Part shown: piece by piece, positions 1 to 8,161 of the stretch
How the letters are laid out: the number at the start of each line of letters is the position of its first letter
Numbering within the stretch: position 1 is the first letter of the stretch
DNA from: a virus
Length of the DNA: 29,801 nt
IMG/VR virus record: IMGVR_UViG_3300026519_000198
Span: 1 to 29,801 of that record
Direction: 5' to 3' (one strand)
The notes under the pieces: generated by a model
Databases searched by the model: none
What the model was told of the DNA's origin: nothing
Seen by the model: only the letters and a program-made list of their open reading frames with translations
Translations under genes and position numbers: made by a program

Positions 1-243
1 GGATGTATCTTTTATGGTGGCGGACTTTTCGCTTACGTAGAACTCGCACCCAAGTATAGGCTTCTTTCCTGCTTTATTCATTTTCTTGAGAAAGCTGATA
101 TGCCCACTAATATTTCCGTGGTCGGTTAGAGCCGATCCTGGTAGATTAGCTGAGACACAACGTTTTGCAATCTGTTCGGGCGAACTTACTCCATCAAGTA
201 AACTATAGTGGCTATGAACATGCAATGGGAAATATGTATTCAT
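1..243 (-). CDS. dnaE: DNA polymerase III alpha subunit (DnaE), N-terminal PHP part, cut by window edge
   Basis: Only the first 81 codons are visible; the gene runs off the left edge. The translation begins MNTYFPLHVHSHYSLLDG, the signature start of the PHP domain of bacterial C-family replicative polymerases: the HVHSHYS metal-binding histidines, then a LTDHGN motif near residues 60-65 and GCEFYV near residue 90 in the usual family numbering (about 70 here). The protein should be the phage replicative polymerase, acting with the helicase and primase encoded just upstream. Its ATG overlaps the stop of the macro-domain gene by four bases (ATGA), with a GGTGAT-type ribosome site about eight bases before it. 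Integrity of the rest cannot be judged. Identification is confident; whether it is a full polymerase or a PHP fragment is not visible. Confidence 0.9.
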   Translation of the reverse strand, partial: MNTYFPLHVHSHYSLLDGVSSPEQIAKRCVSANLPGSALTDHGNISGHISFLKKMNKAGKKPILGCEFYVSEKSATIKDTS

Positions 244-740
244 TTTGATATCACCGCCAATCTAAAGCGCGACAAAATGCTTTTATTATGAAGTTGTTGT
301 TCCAGTTGACTTTTAACCTTTGGCCATTCTAGTCCACCAAGTCCACACCCAGGTGGCGTCATTAGAATATTCTCCCATCCCATTATTCTAATTGTGTCCA
401 GTAATGTAAGAAATGAAGACCTAATAAGATGTATTGATGACTTGTCTTTCCAGTGATATTTTGTGGGAAATGATACTAAGCTTATTGTTCTCAGTCCGCC
501 AAAAGATATATGCTTTGTTGTTACCATAAACCCATTTATATGGCGGTTGTCGTTTAGCCTTGATCCCCACTCTTTGTCTATGCCGATAAATGTATCCCTA
601 AACTGACGAGCTATTCCAGCGCCCATAACTAAACAACCATTCTTTTTGACAATCTTGTTTGTGGTGCAAACTAGGGCGTCGTATGTAGGGCTATCGCCCA
701 TAGCTTCCTCCCAGTAGTCTCCCTTTATTTCTACTATCAT
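240..740 (-). CDS. Macro-domain (ADP-ribose-binding) protein
   Basis: A 166-residue single-domain protein. The pattern NKIVKKNGCLVMGAGIA (about residues 28-44) matches the first ADP-ribose-binding loop of macro domains. The later MTPPGCGLGGLEWPKV (about 127-142) matches the second, phosphate-binding loop, with the G-C-G-L-G-G-L-x-W order seen in ALC1/DarG-like macro domains and their phage relatives. Members bind ADP-ribose or its derivatives; some remove ADP-ribose from proteins or DNA or dephosphorylate ADP-ribose 1''-phosphate. In a phage it could reverse a host ADP-ribosylation defence or recycle NAD products; that role is inference. It lies between the exonuclease and DnaE, five bases after the former. 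No strong ribosome site precedes the ATG, so translation may be coupled. Confidence 0.82.
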   Translation of the reverse strand: MIVEIKGDYWEEAMGDSPTYDALVCTTNKIVKKNGCLVMGAGIARQFRDTFIGIDKEWGSRLNDNRHINGFMVTTKHISFGGLRTISLVSFPTKYHWKDKSSIHLIRSSFLTLLDTIRIMGWENILMTPPGCGLGGLEWPKVKSQLEQQLHNKSILSRFRLAVISK

Positions 741-745
741 GATGC

Positions 746-1792
746 TTAATCAGTACTTCCAGGCGCCTTATAAAAATCTATATTATGATTTGGTGCTGAC
801 ATATTTTTTATTACTGTATTTATAGGTCTATGTTCTAAACAGTATGCCGTCTGTTCACACATTGTCATAGGTTCTCCCATAGCACAAACTTGGTTATCAC
901 GTCTTTCATGTATAACAGGTATATTAGTGCCACTAAATGTATTTTTCCCAAAATGGCAAAACTTAGTACATTTCCACGATCTATTACGCCGTGGTATTTC
1001 GGTGTGTTTTATATCCTCAAACTTTTTCTGCAACATTCTTTCGATTCTAGGTATATCCTCATCTGAAAAGCATATCGAGAACGGCCCACCATCATTAATA
1101 AAATAAATAGTAATCATTATATGTGGTATGTCTGGATATATATGGCGTGCTGCATAATAATACATTAATAGTTGGGAATCATTATTTAGGTGTTCATATG
1201 TTTTTTCGTGATCTTTCGCCCAATTCCATCGTCTTCCAGTCTTAAAGTCCAAAATCATATATGTTTCATTATCTATTTTGGATACTTGGTCAATTGTTCC
1301 CTTTATGGCAAGAAGGCCGCTGAGCGTGGTTCCATCTGGCATATCGTATTCATACATCGCCCACGGCTTATTAATCGTGATATCAAACGCTTGTTCTGCT
1401 GATACCATATCCATATTAAGCGGGTTGAACTCACCATTATTATATGATAGGGATTTATGTGTCCAATTAACGCACTCTCGAAAGTCAGCTTCATCCCATA
1501 TATTTTCTGATCTACTACTATAGTACTTATAAACTTTTTCTATTATATGGTCGAGCTTAAATTTGGTTGTATGTACTCTACCAACAACGTCATCATCAAA
1601 TGTTTTTCTTTTGCCTTCTTGTATAGTTAGTTTGATGTTACCCAATATCTCCATTACTTTATGTACTATTGTGCCCTTTTCGGCCTTTTTATTACTTGGA
1701 CCTCTCCACCCCAAATTGTATTCAATAAAGTATCGCATAGGACACATTTCATGGGCAGTATATGAACTGCTACGTAAATATGTAATTATCAT
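746..1792 (-). CDS. Cas4/RecB-type PD-(D/E)XK exonuclease with likely Fe-S cysteines
   Basis: A 348-residue nuclease-like protein. It begins with the S-x-x-x-x-C-P-M-R-Y-F-I-E-Y motif typical of RecB/AddB/Cas4 nucleases, giving one early cysteine. EKGTIVHKVME (about residues 38-48) supplies the histidine of motif I; GTIDQVSK followed by MILDFKTGR (about 165-187) supplies the D...D-x-K catalytic core, and NDSQLLMYYYAARH (about 205-218) is the QxxxY motif. The C-terminal part has cysteines in CTKFCHFG and in CAMGEPMTMCEQTAYC, which with the first could hold a 4Fe-4S cluster as in Cas4 and AddB. A DNA-processing exonuclease in recombination or genome degradation fits its place in the replication module. 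Its start overlaps the dNMP kinase stop by four bases (ATGA). Confidence 0.85.
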   Translation of the reverse strand: MIITYLRSSSYTAHEMCPMRYFIEYNLGWRGPSNKKAEKGTIVHKVMEILGNIKLTIQEGKRKTFDDDVVGRVHTTKFKLDHIIEKVYKYYSSRSENIWDEADFRECVNWTHKSLSYNNGEFNPLNMDMVSAEQAFDITINKPWAMYEYDMPDGTTLSGLLAIKGTIDQVSKIDNETYMILDFKTGRRWNWAKDHEKTYEHLNNDSQLLMYYYAARHIYPDIPHIMITIYFINDGGPFSICFSDEDIPRIERMLQKKFEDIKHTEIPRRNRSWKCTKFCHFGKNTFSGTNIPVIHERRDNQVCAMGEPMTMCEQTAYCLEHRPINTVIKNMSAPNHNIDFYKAPGSTD

Positions 1793-2655
1793 CTAGGTGA
1801 TGTCGCCTCCTCATTATTAAAATTATCATCTGATACTTCATCCATCCATCCCCACTTATATAATAAATTTAGAATGGCCTGGTTTTGTTCTCCTATTGTC
1901 ATATTAGCATTGTCCAACACCGCATCGAAGTTATCCCAATCATATCTATCTTTATCTAAAACTTTTTCGCTTTCGTGTTCATCTGTATTAGAACCTCTAG
2001 TAAAACGTATAATTTTTCCACCAGCCTGTTTGATAGCTTCAACTTCATTAGGGAATCTACAATCTGTTATAACTGCCAAGTCAGGCTGATCTCTGTTGAT
2101 TTTGTTTATGCACGACTTAGCCCACACGTCATCGTACATTTTTCTGAATATTTGAGTCCCTAAGAACTGCATTACGTCTCTAGCCGTCATATATCCTGGC
2201 TCGTGATATACAACGGTAAGCCAGCCAAGTTGTAAAGTATCCCAATTATTTTTTTGTACTTCTGTCCTTGTTACGACTCCAGGCATATCCTCCCATTTTA
2301 GGTGCGTTGGAAGGTTTTTGTCTTCATCGGAACCATAACACATATCATACGAGAGCCCTAGTATATTAATACATATATCTCGCTTTAGAGCATCGGCGAA
2401 GCTATAGTTCTTTATAAATGGATGAATATATTCTCCCAAAAACGCCCTCATAGTAGGGTTATCACGGTCTGCATCGAAAATGCCTTGGTATTCGACATCA
2501 CCAAATATATCACTAATCCATAACTTTCCATTATCTGTAATCTCTATTTTTTCTCTTACGATTGCCAACTTCAACATTTCTATGCCAAGTAGCAGATTAA
2601 ATGCCGTGTTTTTCCCAGATTGCTTTTTGCCTGATAGTCCTAATATTTTAGTCAT
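1789..2655 (-). CDS. Deoxynucleoside monophosphate kinase, T4 gp1-like
   Basis: A 288-residue P-loop kinase. LGLSGKKQSGKNT at residues 5-17 is the Walker A motif in the form found in phage dNMP kinases. SFADALKRDI (about 85-94), the TARDVMQFLGTQIFR stretch (about 158-172) and AVITDCRFPNEVEAIKQAGG (about 195-214) are also characteristic of this family. These enzymes phosphorylate dNMPs to dNDPs, so this one should serve the phage dNTP supply with ThyA, the reductase, the deaminase and dUTPase in this window. At 288 residues it is longer than T4 gp1 (about 240), the extra length being in the middle. It overlaps the primase gene by eight bases and the exonuclease start by four, in a tightly coupled run. 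Confidence 0.85.
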   Translation of the reverse strand: MTKILGLSGKKQSGKNTAFNLLLGIEMLKLAIVREKIEITDNGKLWISDIFGDVEYQGIFDADRDNPTMRAFLGEYIHPFIKNYSFADALKRDICINILGLSYDMCYGSDEDKNLPTHLKWEDMPGVVTRTEVQKNNWDTLQLGWLTVVYHEPGYMTARDVMQFLGTQIFRKMYDDVWAKSCINKINRDQPDLAVITDCRFPNEVEAIKQAGGKIIRFTRGSNTDEHESEKVLDKDRYDWDNFDAVLDNANMTIGEQNQAILNLLYKWGWMDEVSDDNFNNEEATSPR

Positions 2656-3814
2656 CTAAGTATAACTCCTGTTTAATTTGGCGTATAAGTGGTACAAGTA
2701 GTCTTTGTATTGCTTCAACTGTCATACTACCGATGTCTGAAACCAATATTGGCCTATAAATAGAATATAGACTTCCCATTTCGTCTGTTATAACTTTACT
2801 TATTAGATTTCCAGCGTGATCTGGGTCGGTCAGTATTATTATCGCCATCGCTCCAGATTTGTCAATGATGGAGCGCTGACTATCCGTTAAGTGGGCGCCT
2901 AGAGTTGCCACGCCAATTTTTATTTGAGCTTCTTCTAGCCTCCATATATCTCCAGGCCCCTCACAAATCGCTATTATTTTTTCTTTTCTTATGTGTTCTT
3001 TTGAGAACCAGTAATTATATAGGACATTATCACCAGGAAACCCTTTGTTATTCTTCCATTTTCTATATATCCATTTATCTTCTTTGCTTGGACATTTATG
3101 TGTTGGATCATGATACATTTCACAAATAGCACACTTATCAAATATTGATCTCCCGCAACATCCTATTATATATTTGTGGTTTATATCGTAGACTGGTACA
3201 ACGGCCCTCTTATACATTTGTTTTCCAGGTTGATTGCAAAATCCAACGTCATATCTATCCAGTATAGCAGAAGAAAAGTCTCTATGTAAAAAATATTCAC
3301 ACGGATATATGAGGGATTTGCGAAGTATTTTTCGCTCTATGTTTAGGGGCGAATTACCGTTTTCCTCTCTATAATAAATTTTGTGTATTTGCGATATAAA
3401 GCGCTTCTTGTCTATGTCCTCATAGTCTACAATTATTGAATCTAAATCTTTGTTGCAAAATTCAGATAAAAATGATAGAGCCTCCTCGAACGGACATATT
3501 TCGTCGCCTGGTTCAACCCACCCATATCTTGTTCTCGACAAAACTCCCCGTATAAACCCAAGTAGTGTAGACTTGAACGTTTCTTGACAGTTATGTGTAA
3601 AACATTTCCAGTTTCCAACTATTGAATGTCCACTATGATATAGTACAAATGCGCTGTCATTATCCCCACAATGAATTGGACATGAGCCCACATAATACTT
3701 TTTTCCCTGCCTCAAATTTATACCAAGAACCGAAAACAATTCTGCGAGACGTTCGGACGCCAATCTTTCGAGTTCGTTGATTTTACTATTAGTCAATCGG
3801 TATTTCGTCGTCAT
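2648..3814 (-). CDS. DNA primase, DnaG-type with Toprim domain
   Basis: A 388-residue primase. An N-terminal zinc-binding module is visible as GSCPIHCGDNDSAFVLY followed by WKCFTHNC (about residues 43-76), the CHC2-like pattern. A central region has a second cysteine/histidine cluster, CCGRSIFDKCAICEMYH with THKCP after it (about 213-237), probably a zinc-stabilised insert in the RNA polymerase domain. The Toprim domain is shown by IAICEGPGDIWRLEEA (glutamate, about 290) and IILTDPDHAGN (DxD-like, about 340). It synthesises RNA primers for lagging-strand synthesis, presumably with the DnaB-type helicase encoded immediately upstream, whose gene it overlaps by 26 bases. It is shorter than bacterial DnaG (about 580), lacking an obvious C-terminal helicase-binding domain, as is usual in phages. 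Confidence 0.88.
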   Translation of the reverse strand: MTTKYRLTNSKINELERLASERLAELFSVLGINLRQGKKYYVGSCPIHCGDNDSAFVLYHSGHSIVGNWKCFTHNCQETFKSTLLGFIRGVLSRTRYGWVEPGDEICPFEEALSFLSEFCNKDLDSIIVDYEDIDKKRFISQIHKIYYREENGNSPLNIERKILRKSLIYPCEYFLHRDFSSAILDRYDVGFCNQPGKQMYKRAVVPVYDINHKYIIGCCGRSIFDKCAICEMYHDPTHKCPSKEDKWIYRKWKNNKGFPGDNVLYNYWFSKEHIRKEKIIAICEGPGDIWRLEEAQIKIGVATLGAHLTDSQRSIIDKSGAMAIIILTDPDHAGNLISKVITDEMGSLYSIYRPILVSDIGSMTVEAIQRLLVPLIRQIKQELYLDD

Positions 3815-5234
3815 CTTGATAGTTCACAAATCCATCTAGTTGGTTATCTAATTGACTTTTCCAAGAACCTTCTTTGATACTTGCGGTTTTACCATCAAAA
3901 TGACAGTTAATATAATCTCCGAACGGTATTTCGTGGCCGTGCCTAGACACCAAAAGAACTAATTTTCTGTTGCCAGCTAGCGGTCCATCTTCGGCGACTT
4001 CCTCTTCTGATTTACGCTTAAATATTGTGAAGTTTGAGCATAGCCAAATAATTCGGTCTGACCCAGATGCTACATCAGTATTCTCCCTATCAATTCCATC
4101 TCTGTTGAGCTGCATAAAAATCAGAAATGGTATTTTGTATCTAACGGCGAAGTTGTGTAGTGCCGTCATCATAAACCCTAGCATTTGAAATTCTCTTAGG
4201 GCGTCACTAATACCCTTAGAATCCATAAGTTTTAGATAGTCATATATTATTACGCACTTTTTGGCGGTCCCATCTGCATTTAGGCCAACTTCTTTTTGGA
4301 CCCATCGCCGCATAATAGATAGTTGATCTTCAAAAGAAACTCCAGCTATTGATTTATGATAGTATGGTATATCTTCTATAATTTTGGCGGAATCATAAAT
4401 CTTTTTGCGTTTAGTTTGATCGAGTGAAAACTTTCCAGTTTCAATATCATTTATTGTAACGCCTGATAAACTAGCCAAACTCCTATGTTGATGGTCCTCC
4501 TTTAACATTTCAGTATCTAAGTTTAGTATTGGTATATTATGTGTTTTCGCTATGTATAGACCTATATTATCTGACAACACCGTTTTGCCCACTTTTGGCC
4601 TAGCACCTATTACATTTAATGTCCCATCTCGTAAACCTCCACCGATTGCCCTATCCCAATTAGGAAATCCAGTAGATATTCCCATTTGTTCTACTGGGTC
4701 TTCTTCTAAGTATTTCAAATATTCATATAAATTCGATCCTAACTTTGATGGCGCCGAGTCTGGATCATCCATAAGACTGGTGAAATCAAATATTACTTCT
4801 TCCGCTATACCTAATAGCTGGCTTATACTTTCATCGCCCTTTATTTCTACCATACGGTCTTGAAGTACTTGGCCTTGTTTATGAAGTAATCTAGCGACTT
4901 CAAGTTTACGTATTTTGGCGGCGAACCGTCTTACATTAGATTTATTTACGTGTAATTGTAGTATGCCATTTAGATGTTTTGCTTCTTCTGTTCGTTCTAC
5001 TATATGGGTTAAACCAAGCTCTTGGGCAGAAGAAAGTATGGATGGTAGGTCAATTTGTGCGGAATCAGAGTTTTGGCAAATATGTTCTAGGCATTTCCAT
5101 ATACACTGATTAGATTTGACATGAAATGTATTAACCTTTACTATGTCGCATATATCCAGATACATTTCTGATCCATATTCGCACACACCAGCAAGAACAG
5201 CTCTTTCTGCTGCTGGATCGCTTAAAATTCCCAT
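3789..5234 (-). CDS. DnaB-type replicative DNA helicase
   Basis: A 481-residue replicative helicase. The N-terminal domain reads AAERAVLAGVCEYGSEMY, as in the DnaB N-terminal family. The RecA-like motor has Walker A in LNVIGARPKVGKTVLSDN (about residues 207-224) and Walker B in KKCVIIYDYLKLMDSKG (about 325-341). The stretch IFMQLNRDG (about 370) is the sensor region. The open frame reaches a TTG at 5273, but the ATG at 5234 is preceded by GGGAGAG at a good distance and starts the recognisable domain, so I use 5234. It should unwind the phage fork and partner the primase. The gene overlaps the primase start by 26 bases and lies 14 bases after the zinc-ribbon gene. Confidence 0.92.
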   Translation of the reverse strand: MGILSDPAAERAVLAGVCEYGSEMYLDICDIVKVNTFHVKSNQCIWKCLEHICQNSDSAQIDLPSILSSAQELGLTHIVERTEEAKHLNGILQLHVNKSNVRRFAAKIRKLEVARLLHKQGQVLQDRMVEIKGDESISQLLGIAEEVIFDFTSLMDDPDSAPSKLGSNLYEYLKYLEEDPVEQMGISTGFPNWDRAIGGGLRDGTLNVIGARPKVGKTVLSDNIGLYIAKTHNIPILNLDTEMLKEDHQHRSLASLSGVTINDIETGKFSLDQTKRKKIYDSAKIIEDIPYYHKSIAGVSFEDQLSIMRRWVQKEVGLNADGTAKKCVIIYDYLKLMDSKGISDALREFQMLGFMMTALHNFAVRYKIPFLIFMQLNRDGIDRENTDVASGSDRIIWLCSNFTIFKRKSEEEVAEDGPLAGNRKLVLLVSRHGHEIPFGDYINCHFDGKTASIKEGSWKSQLDNQLDGFVNYQDDDEIPID

Positions 5235-5248
5235 GTGATTTTCTCTCC

Positions 5249-5767
5249 CTAGCCTCTGGGGTTTTGTGAGCAATCATTACACCGAAAATATGGTTGTTTG
5301 GTATCTGGATCAATAAATATTAGATTTGGGTGTGCGTCAAACCATAACTGACAATCTATACATTGTACTTCGACAAATTCAAACTTTTCTGGGCGCTGAG
5401 AAGGTTCTCTATTGGACCATAACTTTTGATCTATTTTGGAATCTTTTCTTTCGGCGTTTCTTTCTCTCATTTGGAAAAACTTGTTTTCGCCGCTTATTTG
5501 GACTGGTTCTGTGCGGGCCGCGACCCCTTTTCGCGGTCGGTTTTTAGGTCCGTTGGCCAAGCGTTTATTTCGTGCTTGCCTAGGCTCTGTGCGGCCCTTA
5601 GATTTAAGATTTCGCGGGGCCTTTCTCCCAGGACCATGTTCTGTTTTTGGTGCCTTTTTGGGCTTCTCAGGGCTTTTTTTGCGTTTGACAAATTTGTTGA
5701 TAAGTCTACCTACAGCCTCAAGTTCTTCGTCTGTTAAATTGTTAAGATCATCTATTATATTACCCAT
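5249..5767 (-). CDS. Unknown basic linker protein with C-terminal zinc ribbon
   Basis: No family recognised. The 172-residue protein has three visible parts: a short acidic helical N-terminus (IIDDLNNLTDEELEAVGRL), a long lysine/arginine/proline-rich low-complexity stretch of about 90 residues that should be disordered and nucleic-acid binding, and a C-terminal zinc ribbon with VQCIDCQLWFDAHP and FRCNDCSQN (two CxxC pairs). It sits between the UvsY-like candidate and the helicase, so a role as a DNA-binding or helicase/primase accessory is a guess from position. I use the ATG at 5767, preceded by GGGTGAA, rather than a GTG nine bases upstream. It overlaps the end of the upstream gene by eight bases. 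The basic part is locally richer in G+C than its neighbours. Confidence 0.72.
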   Translation of the reverse strand: MGNIIDDLNNLTDEELEAVGRLINKFVKRKKSPEKPKKAPKTEHGPGRKAPRNLKSKGRTEPRQARNKRLANGPKNRPRKGVAARTEPVQISGENKFFQMRERNAERKDSKIDQKLWSNREPSQRPEKFEFVEVQCIDCQLWFDAHPNLIFIDPDTKQPYFRCNDCSQNPRG

Positions 5768-6257
5768 TATTTTCACCCATCTTGTTTTTGGCTATCATTG
5801 TAAGTACATAACTTAAATTTCTTAGACCAGATGATATATCTAACAACCTAGTAATTCTTTGTTCTGCATAAACAGCTATATTCTTTAGTTCTCTAGCGGC
5901 ACTATTTTCTCTGCATACCAACTCTGTTTTATTAGGAGTATATTTGTCATATTGTAGAGCCTCTTTGCATACTATTGAGGCTAATTGGGACTCGGCCCAT
6001 ATTTTGTTGGCCTTTTCTCTATTGATGGCGCGCTGAAAATAAAACGCAAATTGTGAGAGTCTAGCAGATATGGCTAGGGCGGTCGTTGAATCTAATGCCT
6101 CTATTTGATTTCTCGTCATACTAAGATATTGTGATAACTCATTTTCCTCAGCATTGATTGAATTTTGAGGTAGTCCAATACTTTGTTCATATTCATCTAA
6201 TAATGCTTGTCGTCTTTGTAATAGTTCCTTTTGACTCATTTTAGGAGTTCTTCCCAT
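5760..6257 (-). CDS. All-helical protein, candidate UvsY-like recombination mediator
   Basis: A 165-residue protein with no enzymatic motif, predicted by eye to be almost entirely helical. From about residue 50 it reads LDSTTALAISARLSQFAFYFQ, then a long charged helix, and ends in a helix around LLDISSGLRNLSYVLTMIAKN. The order and spacing resemble T4 UvsY (DST..., a tyrosine/tryptophan-containing helix, a long basic helix, a C-terminal assembly helix), and the gene lies one gene downstream of a UvsX-like recombinase and just upstream of the helicase module. UvsY loads UvsX onto single-stranded DNA coated with single-strand-binding protein. The similarity is a by-eye pattern, so the function is an inference. 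It overlaps the nuclease-like gene by 22 bases. Confidence 0.45.
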   Translation of the reverse strand: MGRTPKMSQKELLQRRQALLDEYEQSIGLPQNSINAEENELSQYLSMTRNQIEALDSTTALAISARLSQFAFYFQRAINREKANKIWAESQLASIVCKEALQYDKYTPNKTELVCRENSAARELKNIAVYAEQRITRLLDISSGLRNLSYVLTMIAKNKMGENNG

Positions 6258-6634
6258 TCTTTTTGATTGTTATATGCCAATACTATTAGTTTGATCCCAT
6301 TTATTTCACACCACTCCATCTTATCATTATCTCTTTGTATCTGTCTTATAAAATCATGTCTTGAATTATGATACTTACTATTTATACTAAAGTGTTGCTC
6401 TCCATGAACTTCTATTGCTAATTTTATTAGTGGTATATAGAAGTCCAAATAAAGCGTTTGTTTTTTTCGCACCTTTATTGGCACTTCCTCTAAAATCTGC
6501 ATGGTGGGAAATCTGCTTTTGAGTATTGTTCGAGCAGACTTATGCAGAAAAGAAGTATGTCTGTGGTCGAGAACAACCTCGCGCCCTTTTATTTTCCAAT
6601 CCGACTTGTTGCCGTCAAGGTCGATTACAAGCAT
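6236..6634 (-). CDS. PD-(D/E)XK-type endonuclease-like protein (Vsr/DUF559-like)
   Basis: A 132-residue protein with the compact Vsr/DUF559 type of restriction-endonuclease fold. LYLDFYIPLIKLAIEVHGEQHF (about residues 61-82) gives the catalytic D and E-x-x-G-x-Q-H. It is followed by a helix with RDNDKMEWCEINGIKLIVLAY, the usual (R)D-x-x-K-x-x-x-C-x-x-x-G-I-x-L pattern. Such proteins cut or nick DNA, as repair nucleases, homing-type nucleases or recombination endonucleases. Its place directly after the UvsX-like gene, overlapping it by 10 bases, suggests a recombination or repair role, not a free-standing homing element. The start is an ATG with no strong ribosome site, consistent with coupling. 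Confidence 0.68.
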   Translation of the reverse strand: MLVIDLDGNKSDWKIKGREVVLDHRHTSFLHKSARTILKSRFPTMQILEEVPIKVRKKQTLYLDFYIPLIKLAIEVHGEQHFSINSKYHNSRHDFIRQIQRDNDKMEWCEINGIKLIVLAYNNQKEWEELLK

Positions 6635-7722
6635 AGTTCAAGGTACTCTTCGGGGATAGTTGGAAGACCCATCATCTCCCTAAATTGTGTGTATAATTTG
6701 GTAGTTGATTTTGGGTTTTCAAGTAGAAATTGTCGGGCTGCTGGTAGGCCCTGGAGTTTTGTAGTAGTATTATTGTCATCTTGTAGTTCATACCATGCAC
6801 CACTCTTCTTGATTAGGCGAAGGTCGGCAGCAACATTTAGAAGTTCTGTGTGTTTATCAATACCCCACCCAAACCTAAATTTCGATGAGCACTTCTCAAC
6901 CGACTCTCCGTTTTGTAGAGGAGACGCATAACATTCCCAAAATACCTCTATCCCCACTTTTGTTTCGTCCGATGGTTTATTTTTCCATATTTGGTTATGG
7001 GTGGCGTGCAATTTTACATCAACTTGATACTGAACTTTATTTCCGCTAGCCTCGGCCCACGGACTAAACCCTATACCAGTATTTGCAATCCTGTGCGTAA
7101 TGCCAATAAAAATAGATTCATTAATGGGAATTACTTGGCATAGCCGCTTACAAAAATTTGAAAGTAATACTGGCGTATCGTCCCTGAATGTCTTACCGTC
7201 ATGCCAATCTTTTTGACGGCGAGAAGAACTACATAGCTGAGACATGGAATCCATAATAAATATACAGCCTGGTTTTTCATTTATAAGCTGTTCAGCTATA
7301 TCAAGGAAGTCTTCGGCGTTTAATATCTTTCCGCGCCTAGACTGAATTATTGTTATTTTACTGTCAACATGTTCTTTTAGGTGATGTATCCCAAGTAAAT
7401 CTCGCGGTTGTAATCTACCCTCCACCTTAAAATAGTATATATGGCGCGGATTGTCAAATTTCGTGGGAATGTTTACAGCCGTTGCCGCCAAATCAATTGA
7501 TAGGCTCGTCTTGCCAACTTTTGGCTTTCCCGTAGGGATGATGAAACTACCAAATGGCACACCACCATTCAACATTATATCTATTTGGGGACTTACTGGA
7601 ACGATTGTTAGTGGTTGTTCTACTACATAAGACCCATTAACTATTACTCCATCTCCAAATTGTTCTAGTAATCTATCCTCTATATTATTAGTTGGCGTAT
7701 CTGCCTTCCCTTTTTTTGCCAT
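6625..7722 (-). CDS. uvsX: RecA/UvsX-like recombinase
   Basis: A 365-residue recombinase. LNGGVPFGSFIIPTGKPKVGKTSLSIDLA (its core, GKPKVGKTS, at about residues 65-73) is Walker A in a RecA/UvsX context. GCIFIMDSMSQLCS (about 155-168) is Walker B. SIFIGITHRIANTG resembles the loop region that follows, and QYQVDVKLHATH continues the core strand. It should form filaments on single-stranded DNA and drive strand exchange in recombination-dependent replication and repair. Length is close to T4 UvsX (about 390) and RecA (about 350). The start has GAGGA five bases upstream of the ATG. The gene begins two bases from the end of the 144-residue unknown and overlaps the nuclease-like gene by 10. Confidence 0.85.
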   Translation of the reverse strand: MAKKGKADTPTNNIEDRLLEQFGDGVIVNGSYVVEQPLTIVPVSPQIDIMLNGGVPFGSFIIPTGKPKVGKTSLSIDLAATAVNIPTKFDNPRHIYYFKVEGRLQPRDLLGIHHLKEHVDSKITIIQSRRGKILNAEDFLDIAEQLINEKPGCIFIMDSMSQLCSSSRRQKDWHDGKTFRDDTPVLLSNFCKRLCQVIPINESIFIGITHRIANTGIGFSPWAEASGNKVQYQVDVKLHATHNQIWKNKPSDETKVGIEVFWECYASPLQNGESVEKCSSKFRFGWGIDKHTELLNVAADLRLIKKSGAWYELQDDNNTTTKLQGLPAARQFLLENPKSTTKLYTQFREMMGLPTIPEEYLELCL

Positions 7723-7723
7723 T

Positions 7724-8158
7724 TTATTCCTCGTCTATGTCTAATAATGAGTTAACCTTAGACGTTTTTCTTGAGCGGCCTATAGTTGGTTTGTGTTGTT
7801 CGTTTGTCTTATTATATTCGGCATCTTTTTCTATTTTTATTTTGGGAATTTTTGCCTGTTCTTCTTTGATAATATCTTCGACCCACTTTGGTCTAAGTGA
7901 CCATATGTTGCGCTTTTTGACGGCGTTTATTATGGCTTTCGGTTCATATTTCTTTAATAATTTGTTAACAGCGCGCGTTTGAGAAACGTACTCCTTTTCC
8001 CACTCTGGAAGACGCCAAAACCTGATTGGCAAATCTTTTTTCTTGATACTCGCCTGTTTTTCACATACTAACTCTAAAATAAACTGGGCAGCCGTTATCC
8101 ACCGCCCAGGAGAATACTTACTTGGCCAATTACACTTTTTTGTGCGTTTATTAGACAT
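7724..8158 (-). CDS. Unknown basic protein upstream of the recombinase
   Basis: Not recognised. A 144-residue basic, mostly helical protein. The N-terminal half (NWPSKYSPGRWITAAQFILE and LPIRFWRLPEWEKEYVSQTR) is rich in tryptophan and arginine; the middle has a helix around NKLLKKYEPKAIINAVKKRN, and the C-terminus is a charged tail ending in LLDIDEE. The short acidic tail after a flexible basic linker resembles protein-interaction tails of phage replication accessory factors, but that is only a resemblance. It is three bases from the HTH gene and two from the recombinase gene, so it should be co-translated with the replication module. No signal peptide or membrane segment is visible. Confidence 0.7.
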   Translation of the reverse strand: MSNKRTKKCNWPSKYSPGRWITAAQFILELVCEKQASIKKKDLPIRFWRLPEWEKEYVSQTRAVNKLLKKYEPKAIINAVKKRNIWSLRPKWVEDIIKEEQAKIPKIKIEKDAEYNKTNEQHKPTIGRSRKTSKVNSLLDIDEE

Positions 8159-8161
8159 AAA

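Noticed and set aside
5235-5273. TTG start giving a helicase 13 residues longer
   Set aside because: The downstream ATG has a good ribosome site and begins right at the DnaB-type N-terminal domain.
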